DNA from: Rubrivivax sp.
Lineage (GTDB): Bacteria > Pseudomonadota > Gammaproteobacteria > Burkholderiales > Burkholderiaceae_C
Direction of reading: 5' to 3'
Assembly: GCA_020248915.1 (NCBI GenBank)
Contig: JADCGP010000003.1
Location: forward strand, 186,001-250,000
DNA length: 64,000 bases
A program made the position numbers and the translations under genes. Below the pieces are notes generated by a model. It did no database searches and was not told the DNA's origin. It saw nothing but the letters and a program-made list of their open reading frames with translations. Shown here piece by piece: positions 28,570 to 36,572 of this stretch (within the stretch, counting starts at the first letter, position 1; each line of letters starts with the position of its first letter).

Positions 28570-28746
28570 GCCGTCCTTCGAAGGTCCTCGCCGCTGGCCG
28601 CCGCCGTCCGCCGCCGCGCGGAGCCCGGGCGGCGCCACCCCGCGCGGAGCCGCGACTCAAGCTTACGCCAGCGGCGCCAGGCTGCACCGGGGCGGGACAA
28701 TCCCCCCGCCTCCGTGCGTCGGGGCCGCGGCCCCTACAGTGCGGCC

Positions 28747-29622
28747 ATGGACCACGAGACCGCTCCCGCCACCCCCTCACTCGCCCGCCCGCGACCCGTC
28801 GAACGCCTCGTGCAGGGGCAGGACACGAGCGACGGCGCCGGCGTCAAGCTCACCCGCGTGCTGACGCAGAACCTGCAGCGCCGGCTCGATCCGTTCCTGA
28901 TGCTCGACGCCTTCGGCACGGACAACCCGGGCGACTACATCGGCGGCTTCCCCGACCACCCGCACCGCGGCTTCGAGACCGTGACCTACATGCTCGCCGG
29001 GCGCATGCGCCACCGCGACAGCGCCGGCAACGTGGGGCTGCTGACGCCCGGCGCGGTGCAGTGGATGACGGCGGGCCGCGGCGTGATCCACAGCGAGATG
29101 CCCGAGCAGCAGGACGGCCGCATGGAAGGCTTCCAGCTCTGGCTGAACCTGCCGGCGCGGCAGAAGATGACCGACCCCTGGTACCGCGACATCCGGCCCG
29201 ACGAGGTGCCCGTGTGGCGTGGCGAGGGCGTCGCGGCGCGCGTGATCGCGGGGCGCTCGCACGGCGTCGATGGCGCGATGCAGCGCGAGCACACCGAGCC
29301 CCTGTACCTCGACCTCGAGCTGGCGCCCGGCGCAGTGTTCGAACAGCCGCTCGCCGACTCGCACAACGCCTTCGTGTACGTCTACCGGGGCGAGCTTGCC
29401 GTCGGGCCGCAGCCGGTGCCGGCGCGGCGCATGGCCATCCTCGCCAACCTGCCCGGCAGCGACGGCGTGCGGCTGGCCGCGGCCCCGGCGGGGGCGCGGG
29501 CCATCCTCGTCGCCGGCCGGCCGCTCGGCGAGCCGATCGCGCAGTACGGCCCGTTCGTCATGAACACCCACGGGGAGATCGTGCAAGCGGTCGACGATTT
29601 CCGCGCTGGCCGGCTGGCCTGA
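28747..29622 (+). CDS. Pirin-family protein
   Basis: This 291-residue bicupin has an N-terminal cupin with the metal-binding pattern FPDHPHRGFETVTYML (His-x-His), QWMTAGRGVIHSEMP and GFQLWLNLPA. The C-terminal cupin contains HNAFVYVYRGE. Pirins bind Fe and some have quercetinase activity, but the physiological role is unresolved. It starts at ATG 28747. It diverges from the PD-(D/E)XK-like gene by 177 nt and is convergent with a short hypothetical gene (6-nt gap). Confidence 0.95.
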   Translation: MDHETAPATPSLARPRPVERLVQGQDTSDGAGVKLTRVLTQNLQRRLDPFLMLDAFGTDNPGDYIGGFPDHPHRGFETVTYMLAGRMRHRDSAGNVGLLTPGAVQWMTAGRGVIHSEMPEQQDGRMEGFQLWLNLPARQKMTDPWYRDIRPDEVPVWRGEGVAARVIAGRSHGVDGAMQREHTEPLYLDLELAPGAVFEQPLADSHNAFVYVYRGELAVGPQPVPARRMAILANLPGSDGVRLAAAPAGARAILVAGRPLGEPIAQYGPFVMNTHGEIVQAVDDFRAGRLA

Positions 29623-29628
29623 GCGTCC

Positions 29629-29910
29629 TCAGCGCGGGGTTGCGCCGCGCCAGCCGTGCGCCTGCAGGCGCGTCCAGTCCGCGGCCGGCAGTTCAGCGGC
29701 CGCGGCCTCCAGGCTCGCGAACTCGCGCACCAGCAGCCCGCGCGACAGGTCGAGGCTCGAGTCGAAGCAGCCGCAGCCGGCGACGCCCGGCGAAGCGGCG
29801 CCGTCGCCAGCCAAGACGACCTGCGGCACCGGGCGTCGCGGCGGCCGCCTCCGCCGCGCGATGACGCGGCGGAGCCGCAGTCCGAGGGCGAGCAGCGCGC
29901 GATGGGGCAT
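29629..29910 (-). CDS. Short hypothetical protein
   Basis: This is a possible 93-residue protein with no recognised domain. Sequence such as GCGCFDSSLDLSRGLLVREFASLEAAAAELPAADW has normal amino-acid balance. The ATG at 29910 gives a basic N-terminus that may include a short hydrophobic stretch (HRALLALGLRLRR). It is convergent with pirin. It may be a real Burkholderiales-specific gene, but the evidence is only reading frame and composition. Confidence 0.45.
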   Translation of the reverse strand: MPHRALLALGLRLRRVIARRRRPPRRPVPQVVLAGDGAASPGVAGCGCFDSSLDLSRGLLVREFASLEAAAAELPAADWTRLQAHGWRGATPR

Positions 29911-30081
29911 CCTGGTCTCCTTGCGGCGGGGTCGGGCGACGCGCCGATGCTCCGCTGCCGGCACCGAGCCGCGTATCGCCCGGGCGGCGGGGCGTCGAGG
30001 GCCCCCGTCGGCGCCGCTGCCGTCCCCTCCGGCGGGGGTGCCGCCGTCGGACCCGGCCTTCGCCCCGTAGCATCACCATCG

Positions 30082-30756
30082 ATGTGCGGCCGCTACGTCA
30101 TCGCCTACGACCCGCAGACGCTGGTGAGCGGCTTCGCGCTCGGCCGCGCGCCCCCCTTCCCGCGCCGCTGGAACGTCGCGCCGCAGTCGGAGGTGCCGGT
30201 GGTCTACTGCACACGCGAGGGCGAACTCGTCGCGGAGCTGATGCGCTGGGGGCTGGTGCCCTCGTGGGCCGACGGGCCGGCGATCGGTCACAAGATGAAC
30301 AACGCCCGCGCCGAGGGCGTGTTCGAGCGGCCCTCGTTCCGGCAGGCCGTGCGCCGCCGGCGCTGCCTGCTGCCGGCCAGCGGCTTCTACGAGTGGCAGG
30401 CCACCCCGACGGGCAAGCAGCCGTGGTACGTCAGCGCGACCGACGGCTCGCTGCTGGCGATGGCGGGCCTGTTCGAGGCCTGGCGGCCGGCGCCCGACGC
30501 CCAGTGGCTGCTGAGCTGCTGCGTGATCACGACCGGCGCCAACGCACTGATGGCGCCGATCCACGACCGCATGCCGGTGCTGATCCCGCGCGGGCAGTGG
30601 GCGCAGTGGCTGGCGCGCGACGTGCAGGATCCGGCGTCCATCGCGCCGCTGCTGGCCACGCCGCCGGCCGAAGGGCTGCAGGCCTGGGCCGTGTCGCGCG
30701 CGGTCAGCCGCGGCACCGCCGAAGGCGAGGCCCTGGTGCAGCCGCTGGCGACCTGA
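30082..30756 (+). CDS. yedK: SOS response-associated peptidase / abasic-site protein (SRAP, YedK-like)
   Basis: This 224-residue SRAP protein forms a thiazolidine crosslink with abasic sites in single-stranded DNA through Cys2. Visible are MCGRYV (catalytic Cys2 after Met removal), RWNVAPQSEVPVV, MRWGLVPSWA, NNARAEGVFE (Asn and Glu of the active site), PASGFYEW and IHDRMPVLI (His). It starts at ATG 30082. It is convergent with the NnrU-like gene. Confidence 0.94.
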   Translation: MCGRYVIAYDPQTLVSGFALGRAPPFPRRWNVAPQSEVPVVYCTREGELVAELMRWGLVPSWADGPAIGHKMNNARAEGVFERPSFRQAVRRRRCLLPASGFYEWQATPTGKQPWYVSATDGSLLAMAGLFEAWRPAPDAQWLLSCCVITTGANALMAPIHDRMPVLIPRGQWAQWLARDVQDPASIAPLLATPPAEGLQAWAVSRAVSRGTAEGEALVQPLAT

Positions 30757-30771
30757 GCCGCGGGAGCAGGC

Positions 30772-31353
30772 TCAGCGCCCGAACGGCGCGACGCCGAACA
30801 GCGCGCGGTGGGCCCAGAACGCGAACACCGCCCAGGCGAGCAGGCCGACGACCACCGTCACCCCCGTCATCGCGGGCGAGCCCGGCGGGTAGACCTTGCC
30901 AGCGTCGCGGTCGCGACCGCGCGCCGCCCGGAAGCTCAGCACCGCCCAGACGAGGAACGCGCCGAACAGCACCGCCTCGTGCAGGAACTGGTTCGACACC
31001 AGGTGGGCCAGCGCCCAGGCCTTGACGCCCAGCACCATGGGATGGTGCAGCCGCGCCTTGATGCCGTTGCGGGGCACGTAGGCCGCCACCAGCAGCACCA
31101 TTGAGACCAGCACCAGCAGCGACGCGAGGTGCCGCGTCCAGACCGGCGGCACCCAGAGCAGCACCGGCTGCGCCCGCGCCAGCCCGAAGCCCCAGACGAT
31201 CAGCACCAAGCCGGCCAGCGACACCAGCGAGTACAGCCCCTTCCAGGCGTTCTCGCCACGGCTCGCGATGGTCCGCGCGCGCCAAGGCTCGGCGAAGACG
31301 CGCGCGGAGTGCACGCCCAGGAACAGCACGAGGCCGAGGATCAGGACCGTCAT
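30772..31353 (-). CDS. NnrU-family membrane protein
   Basis: This 193-residue inner-membrane protein has about six helices. It carries the NnrU signatures LFLGVHSARVF, ENAWKGLYSLVSLAGLVLIV and HHPMVLGVKAWALAHLVSN. NnrU was described beside denitrification genes, and homologues are related to isoprenylcysteine-type and phytol-type membrane enzymes; the function is not established. It starts at ATG 31353. It diverges from the polyamine-binding protein gene by 243 nt. Confidence 0.88.
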   Translation of the reverse strand: MTVLILGLVLFLGVHSARVFAEPWRARTIASRGENAWKGLYSLVSLAGLVLIVWGFGLARAQPVLLWVPPVWTRHLASLLVLVSMVLLVAAYVPRNGIKARLHHPMVLGVKAWALAHLVSNQFLHEAVLFGAFLVWAVLSFRAARGRDRDAGKVYPPGSPAMTGVTVVVGLLAWAVFAFWAHRALFGVAPFGR

Positions 31354-31596
31354 CGAACACTCCTTGGGTGGGAGGCCGCCGATGGCGGCCCGGGACGGGC
31401 GCTGCCGCCGCCGGGCGTTCCCAGGCGCCCGCCGGTCACGATGGTAGCCCGCAGCGTGCGCCGCTCCCCTCGCCCCGCGGGGCATTGCACCGGCAGGCCG
31501 CGGGGGATCGGAGCAGGTCGGCCACAATTCCGGCCACCAGCCCGCCAGCCTGCCGCCGCGGCATCCCCATCCACCGGACGCAAGAGGACCTCCACC

Positions 31597-32793
31597 ATGC
31601 CCCGTCACCCCGTCGTGCCCGTCCTGTATGCCGCGCCCCGCCGGGCGCGCCGCGCGCTGCTGGCGCTGGCGGCCGCAGCCGCCGGCCTGGCCGTGCTGCC
31701 GCAGGCCTCCATCGCCCAGGCCCCGAAGCCGGCCGCGCCCGCCGCCCCCGCGGCCGGCGGATCCAAGACCTTGAACATCCTGAACTGGGCCGACTACATC
31801 GCCCCGGACACGATCGCCAATTTCGAGAAGGAAACCGGCATCAAGGTCAAGTACGACAACTTCGACAGCAACGAGACCCTGTTCGCCCGGCTGGTGGCGG
31901 GCAAGACCGGCTACGACATCGTCGTGCCGGGCGCCCACTTCGCCAAGAAGGCCATCGAGGGCGGGCTGCTGCTGCCGCTGGACAAGGCCAAGCTGCCGAA
32001 CTGGAAGAACCTCGACCCGGCCCTGCTCGAGAAGCTCGCCGAGGCCGACCCGGGCAACAAGTTCCTGGTCAACTGGCTGTGGGGCTTCGTGACGGTGGGC
32101 GTCAACACCGCCAAGGTCAAGGCCGCGCTGGGCAGCACGCCGATGCCCGAGAACCCTCTCGACCTCGTGTTCAAGCCCGAGCTTGCCAGCAAGGTCAAGA
32201 GCTGCGGCCTGCACGTGCTCGACTCCGCCAGCGAGATCGTGCCGGTGGCCATGCTGTACGCCGGCAAGGACGGCTTCTCGAGCAACGCCAAGGACTACGA
32301 CGCAGCGCGCGAGGTGCTCGCCAGGGCGCGCCCGCACATCACGCGCATCTCCTCGCCGGGCCCGATCAACGACTACGCCAACGGCTCAATCTGCGTGTCC
32401 ATCGGCTACTCGGGCGACTTCCTGATCGCCAACCAGCGCGCCGCCGAGGGCAAGACCGGCCAGAAGATCGACGTCATGATCCCGCCGCGCGGCGCGACGC
32501 TCTTCTTCGACTCGATGGCGATCCCCAAGGACGCGCGCAACGTCGACAACGCGCACCGCTTCATCGACTACATCATGCGCCCGCAGGTGCACGCCTCGCT
32601 GACCAACCAGGTCTTCTACGGCAACCCGAACGCGGCGTCCAAGCAGTTCGTCAAGCCCGAGATCGCGAGCAATCCGGTGGTCTTCCCCCCGGCGACCGAG
32701 CTCAAGAAGATGACGATGCCCAAGGCGCTGTCGCGTGATGTGCAGCGCGTGCAGACGCGCGTGTTCACGAACTTCAAGGGCAACGTGAAGTGA
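31597..32793 (+). CDS. Putrescine/spermidine-type ABC solute-binding protein (PotF-like)
   Basis: This 398-residue periplasmic protein has a signal peptide (RALLALAAAAAGLAVLPQASIAQ) and then LNILNWADYIAPDTIANFEKETGIKV, the classical start of PotF. SIGYSGDFLIA, PPRGATLFFDSMAIPKDARN and a polyamine-pocket-type Trp/Asp pattern support a polyamine ligand. An AAGAGGA Shine-Dalgarno precedes ATG 31597. No PotG/H/I partners lie nearby, so it acts with components elsewhere or is an orphan receptor. Confidence 0.92.
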   Translation: MPRHPVVPVLYAAPRRARRALLALAAAAAGLAVLPQASIAQAPKPAAPAAPAAGGSKTLNILNWADYIAPDTIANFEKETGIKVKYDNFDSNETLFARLVAGKTGYDIVVPGAHFAKKAIEGGLLLPLDKAKLPNWKNLDPALLEKLAEADPGNKFLVNWLWGFVTVGVNTAKVKAALGSTPMPENPLDLVFKPELASKVKSCGLHVLDSASEIVPVAMLYAGKDGFSSNAKDYDAAREVLARARPHITRISSPGPINDYANGSICVSIGYSGDFLIANQRAAEGKTGQKIDVMIPPRGATLFFDSMAIPKDARNVDNAHRFIDYIMRPQVHASLTNQVFYGNPNAASKQFVKPEIASNPVVFPPATELKKMTMPKALSRDVQRVQTRVFTNFKGNVK

Positions 32794-32886
32794 CGGGCCC
32801 GCCCGCCCCTGGCCGCGCGCCGGGGGATGGGCGAGCGAACGGCGCGGATAATCCGCGCCGTTACTGTTTCCGGTCCCGCCTGCGCG

Positions 32887-33342
32887 ATGCGCCTGCTCAA
32901 GTTCGTCCTGCTGCCGCTCGTCGCGCTCGGCCTGCTCGCCTCGCTCTACTTCTGGGCGGCGCTGTCCTGGAGCTACTCCACCGGCGAACGCGCCGGCTGG
33001 GTGCAGAAGCTGTCGCGCAAGGGCTGGCTCTGCAAGACCTGGGAGGGCGAGCTGGCACTGGTCTCGCTGCCCGGCTCGACCACCGAGAAGTTCCCGTTCA
33101 CGGTCCGCGACGAGCGGGTGGCGGCCGACGTCACCCGGCTGATCGGCAAGCGCGTCGCGCTGCACTACGAGGAGAAGGTCGGACTGCCGACGAGCTGCTT
33201 CGGCGAGACCCGGCACTTCGTCACCGGGGTCACGCTGGCCGAGGAGATCCCGCTGGCGCCCGGCATCGTGGTGCCGACTCCGCCCGCCGCCCCAGCCCCG
33301 TCACCAACACCGGCAGCGCCCCTCCCGCCGCTGCCGCGCTGA
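32887..33342 (+). CDS. Conserved membrane-anchored hypothetical protein
   Basis: This 151-residue protein has one N-terminal transmembrane helix (KFVLLPLVALGLLASLYFWAA). It is followed by a soluble domain with KGWLCKTWEGELALVSLPG, FPFTVRDERVA and VALHYEEK, ending in a Pro/Ala-rich tail. I know conserved relatives in Burkholderiales without a function. It starts at ATG 32887, 93 nt after the PotF-like gene, and may be cotranscribed with it. A perfect 24-nt palindrome follows as a likely terminator. Confidence 0.7.
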   Translation: MRLLKFVLLPLVALGLLASLYFWAALSWSYSTGERAGWVQKLSRKGWLCKTWEGELALVSLPGSTTEKFPFTVRDERVAADVTRLIGKRVALHYEEKVGLPTSCFGETRHFVTGVTLAEEIPLAPGIVVPTPPAAPAPSPTPAAPLPPLPR

Positions 33343-33368
33343 GCGACGCCGCGGGGCGCCCGCGTCGT

Positions 33369-33392
33369 GCCGGCCCGCGCGCGCGGGCCGGC
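33369..33392. terminator. Palindromic bidirectional terminator candidate
   Basis: A perfect 24-nt palindrome (arms GCCGGCCCGCGC, no loop in strict form) sits between two convergent stops at 33342 and 33402. It lacks a T-tract, so termination may need Rho or be merely structural. Confidence 0.45.
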
Positions 33393-33401
33393 AGCGAGCC
33401 A

Positions 33402-35102
33402 TCACAGGGCGTGCCAGACCACCCTCTTGCGGCTGCCCACCCACTGCTCGTAGTGCTCGGCGAACCGGTCCTCGATCCGGTTGCGCTTGACCTTGAACGT
33501 GGGCGTGATCAGGTCGTTGTCCACGGTCCACGCCTCGCTGGTGACGACCAGGCAGTCGAGCTGCTCGTGCGGGTCCAGCGTCGCGTTGATGGTGCGCAGG
33601 TGCTCGGCCAGCGAGGCCTCGAGTTCGCCGCGCCCGGCCGCGTCGGCCACCTTCTTCATCGCGTCGACGTTGAGCATCAGCAGCGCGAGCGGCTGGCCCA
33701 GGTTGGCGCCGGTCACGCAGCACGCCTCCACCGCCGCGTGCATCACGAGGCGGTCCTCGATCGGCGCCGGGGCGACGTACTTGCCCTTGCTGGTCTTGAA
33801 CAGGTCCTTGACCCGGCCGGTGATCTTCAGGTTGCCCTCGGCGTCTAGGGCCCCCTTGTCGCCGGTGCGCAGCCAACCGTCCTCGGTGAAGGCCTGGCGT
33901 GTCAGCTCGGGCTCCTTGTAGTAGCCCAGCATCAGGCACGGCGCCTTGACCTGGATCTCGCTGCTGGTCGGGTCGAGCCGGCTCTGCACGCCGTCGTAGG
34001 GCAGGCCGACCGTGCCGGGGCGCTGGCGGCCGGGCAGCGTCGCGTGGCTGATGCCGCAGTTCTCGGTCATGCCGTAGACCTCGACCAGGTCCAGGCCGAG
34101 CTTGTTGTACCAGCGCAGCAGTTCCGGCGGCATGGGCGCCGCGCCGCCGGCCGCGAACACGCACTCCTGCAGGCCGAGCGCCGTCAGGATCTTCTTGCGG
34201 ACGATGCCGCGGAGGATCGGGATCTTCAGCAGCCGGTCGAGCTTGGCCGGCGGCATCTTCGCGCTGATGCCCTGCTGGAACTTCACCCACAGCCGCGGCA
34301 CGCTGAAGAACACGGTCGGCCGCGCGCGCTGCAGGTCCAGAGTGAACGTATCCAGGCTCTCGGCGAAGTAGACGTGCATGCCGGTGGCGAGCTGCCCGTG
34401 CTCGACCAGCGTGCGCTCGGCCACGTGCGACAGCGGCAGGTAGCTCAGCATGCGCGCGTTGCCGTCGATCGCCGTCACGCGCTTCAGGCCGCTCTGCACG
34501 CCCCAGGCGAAGGTGCCGAAGCTGTGCATCACGCCCTTGGGTGCGCCGGTCGTGCCCGACGTGTACATGATCGTCGAGAGCTCGTCGGCCGGGCGCACCG
34601 GCTCCCCCTGCACCGGTGCGGTGGCGGCGACGATGTCGTCCCAGCGCGGGTAGCTGCGCCGGGCGTCGTCGGGGGCGAGCGGGTGCGCGATGCAGGTCAG
34701 GCCCTCCGGAATGCCCGGCTTCATCCCCTCCCAGCCGTCGAGCTTGCCGACGAACAGCACCCGAGCGCCGCTGTGCTCGAGGATCTGGCGGATGGTCCCG
34801 GCGGCCAGCGTCGGGTACAGGGGCACCGACACGCCGCCCGCGATCCAGATCGCCCAGTCGGTCATCAGCCAGTGGGCGGTGTTCTTCGACAGCAGCGCCA
34901 CGCGGTCGCCGCGCTGCACGCCGATCGACTGCAGGTGGGCCGCCATGCGACGCGCCTGGTCCATCGCCTGCTTCCAGGTGTAGGTGGCGACCTGTCCGCC
35001 GCCCAGCGGCTGCGTGAAGATCACCTTGTCGGGCGTCGTGCGCTCCCAGTGATAGAGGCGCTGCAGCGCGAGGGTGCCGTCGGCAACGAGAGGTACAGCC
35101 AT
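33402..35102 (-). CDS. Long-chain fatty-acid-CoA ligase (AMP-dependent synthetase)
   Basis: This 566-residue acyl-adenylate enzyme activates fatty acids to acyl-CoA. Motifs are YTSGTTGAPKGVMHS (ATP/AMP binding, about residues 208-222), YGMTENCG, TGDKGALD and GRVKDLFKTSKGKYV with the catalytic Lys region. The length and the LSYLPLSHVAERT sequence fit the FACL/FadD15 class. It starts at ATG 35102. A run of ten G lies about 80 nt upstream and a tandem repeat slightly further. Confidence 0.93.
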   Translation of the reverse strand: MAVPLVADGTLALQRLYHWERTTPDKVIFTQPLGGGQVATYTWKQAMDQARRMAAHLQSIGVQRGDRVALLSKNTAHWLMTDWAIWIAGGVSVPLYPTLAAGTIRQILEHSGARVLFVGKLDGWEGMKPGIPEGLTCIAHPLAPDDARRSYPRWDDIVAATAPVQGEPVRPADELSTIMYTSGTTGAPKGVMHSFGTFAWGVQSGLKRVTAIDGNARMLSYLPLSHVAERTLVEHGQLATGMHVYFAESLDTFTLDLQRARPTVFFSVPRLWVKFQQGISAKMPPAKLDRLLKIPILRGIVRKKILTALGLQECVFAAGGAAPMPPELLRWYNKLGLDLVEVYGMTENCGISHATLPGRQRPGTVGLPYDGVQSRLDPTSSEIQVKAPCLMLGYYKEPELTRQAFTEDGWLRTGDKGALDAEGNLKITGRVKDLFKTSKGKYVAPAPIEDRLVMHAAVEACCVTGANLGQPLALLMLNVDAMKKVADAAGRGELEASLAEHLRTINATLDPHEQLDCLVVTSEAWTVDNDLITPTFKVKRNRIEDRFAEHYEQWVGSRKRVVWHAL

Positions 35103-35240
35103 CGTGCGGCTCCAGGGCGGGTCGGTTGGAGGACCCGACAATCTACCGGCACGGGTGTGGAGCGGCAACGGGAGTTGTGCCGGGGGGGGGGCGGTACCGG
35201 CCCGCGAGTCGGCGCGGCGCGGCGCTGCCCGGCCAGGCCG

Positions 35241-35343
35241 CGGCTTCCAGCCGTGCCTGCTAGGTGGCCGCGGCTTCCAGCCGTGCCCGCTAGGTGGCCG
35301 CGGCTTCCAGCCGTGCCCGCTAGGTGGCCGCGGCTTCCAGCCG
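35241..35343. repeat. 30-bp tandem repeat duplicating the end of the HDOD gene
   Basis: Three full 30-nt units start at 35241, 35271 and 35301, and a partial fourth starts at 35331. Each begins CGGCTTCCAGCCGTGCC and ends TAGGTGGCCG, and only one base differs among the full units. Read on the minus strand, each unit repeats the codons for RLEAAAT followed by TAG. The unit holding the current stop at 35320 is the fourth counted leftward from the coding side. Confidence 0.9.
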
Positions 35344-36129
35344 CTCGTGCACCGAGCGCGCCGCGTCCAGCACCTCGCCCGCGTCCAGGCCGGCCTGGAC
35401 GGCCACGTCGGCAGCGCGCGCCTGCAGCGTGTCGGGCGCGCACATCAGGCAGTGCGCCACCACCGACAGCGCACAGATCGGCCGCCGGTCGGCAGCAGCC
35501 GGCAACGGGCCGCCGGCATGCGCCAGGATGTGGTGGCGCACGCTGGCCACGGCCGCGGCCGCCAATCCCCAGCTCTCGCACAGTGCCGCGCCGAGGGCCT
35601 CGTGGCTGACGCCGAAGCCGGCTCGCTCGAGCATCGCCAGCTCGGTATCCGTGCCAGCCGCGCGCAGCATCGCCCGGTAGTGGTCGGGCGCGTGGCGGAA
35701 CAGCACCGCCTTGCCGCACTCCTCGAACAGCCCCGCCGAGTGCGCGGCCCAGGCATCGACATCGAGCCGCTGCGCCAGCCGGCCCATCAGCAGCCCGCGA
35801 CGCGCCGCGCGCACCCACAGCGGGCCCAGCTCCGGTGCGGGCGGGAACGCGGCGCGCAGGCCCATCTCGTAGGTGATCGCGGCCACCTCGCGCATGCCGA
35901 GGTAGGTGATGGCCTGCTGCACGCTCTGCACGCGCCCCTTTAGGCCGTAGAGCGACGAGTTGACAGCCTTCATCACCGCCGCGGCCAGGGCCATGTCGGC
36001 CTCGATGAGGCGCGACGCCGACTGCAGGTCGACCGGCTCGCGGGCCAGCAGCAGCGACAGCCGCACCAACGCGTCGGGCTGGGACGGGATGTCGATGTCG
36101 AGGGAACGCAGGTCGGGATCGACGGGCAT
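35320..36129 (-). CDS. HDOD-domain signalling protein
   Basis: This 269-residue cytoplasmic protein consists of a single HDOD domain. Conserved features are SLLLAREPVDLQSASRLIEADMALAAAVMKAVNSSLYGL, VQSVQQAITYLGMREV and the mid-domain FEECGKAVLFRHAPDHY. HDOD proteins link signals to motility, polarity or stress in gammaproteobacteria and betaproteobacteria; none is specifically matched here. The ATG at 36129 is preferred over an ATG 12 codons upstream. The last codons lie inside the 30-bp tandem repeat, so the stop codon recurs every 30 nt downstream. Confidence 0.85.
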   Translation of the reverse strand: MPVDPDLRSLDIDIPSQPDALVRLSLLLAREPVDLQSASRLIEADMALAAAVMKAVNSSLYGLKGRVQSVQQAITYLGMREVAAITYEMGLRAAFPPAPELGPLWVRAARRGLLMGRLAQRLDVDAWAAHSAGLFEECGKAVLFRHAPDHYRAMLRAAGTDTELAMLERAGFGVSHEALGAALCESWGLAAAAVASVRHHILAHAGGPLPAAADRRPICALSVVAHCLMCAPDTLQARAADVAVQAGLDAGEVLDAARSVHERLEAAAT

Positions 36130-36572
36130 GTTTGGGCGCCGGTGGCGACGAAGCTGCGGCATGCTATGCCGCGACGGCCACGGGCGTGCGCGGAAGAAGC
36201 CACGCCTGCGGGCCGCTGATTCGAAGCTCCGGCGCGCGACCGCTGCGACGCCGCGCCCGGAAGAGGGGCTGCCGCGTCGGCCGGCAGGCCGCGGAAGCAG
36301 GCGGCGTAAGCAGGCCGCGGGGACCGACGGCGGGGCCGGGCGCCTGCGGTCCCGGCGTTGCGGCACGGCGGTACCGCAGGTCGTGTCGAAGCCGGATCCG
36401 GGCGGGGCCAGAGGCCCCGGCCCGTCCGGACGATCTGTCTTCTTGCGCTGCAGCCGGCACGCGGGTGCCGGAGCCGGCCCGTCTGTCTCCTCGGCCTCCG
36501 GCGGCGCCCGCAACCGGGCTCGCCGCTCGTGGCCGAGGATTCTGCGCAGTGCCGGCCGTCCGGCCGTCGGGA
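36130..36572. other. Gene-free interval upstream of the HDOD gene
   Basis: This is 443 nt between the HDOD start and the GMC oxidoreductase stop, both leftward. Possible reading frames are Arg/Pro/Gly-rich and show no protein character. GGGGCCAGAGGCCCCGGCC around 36412-36430 can fold, perhaps ending GMC transcription. No other feature is seen. Confidence 0.4.

Noticed and set aside
35241..35343. Possible CRISPR array
   Set aside because: The 30-nt units are directly contiguous with no spacers and encode the HDOD stop end.
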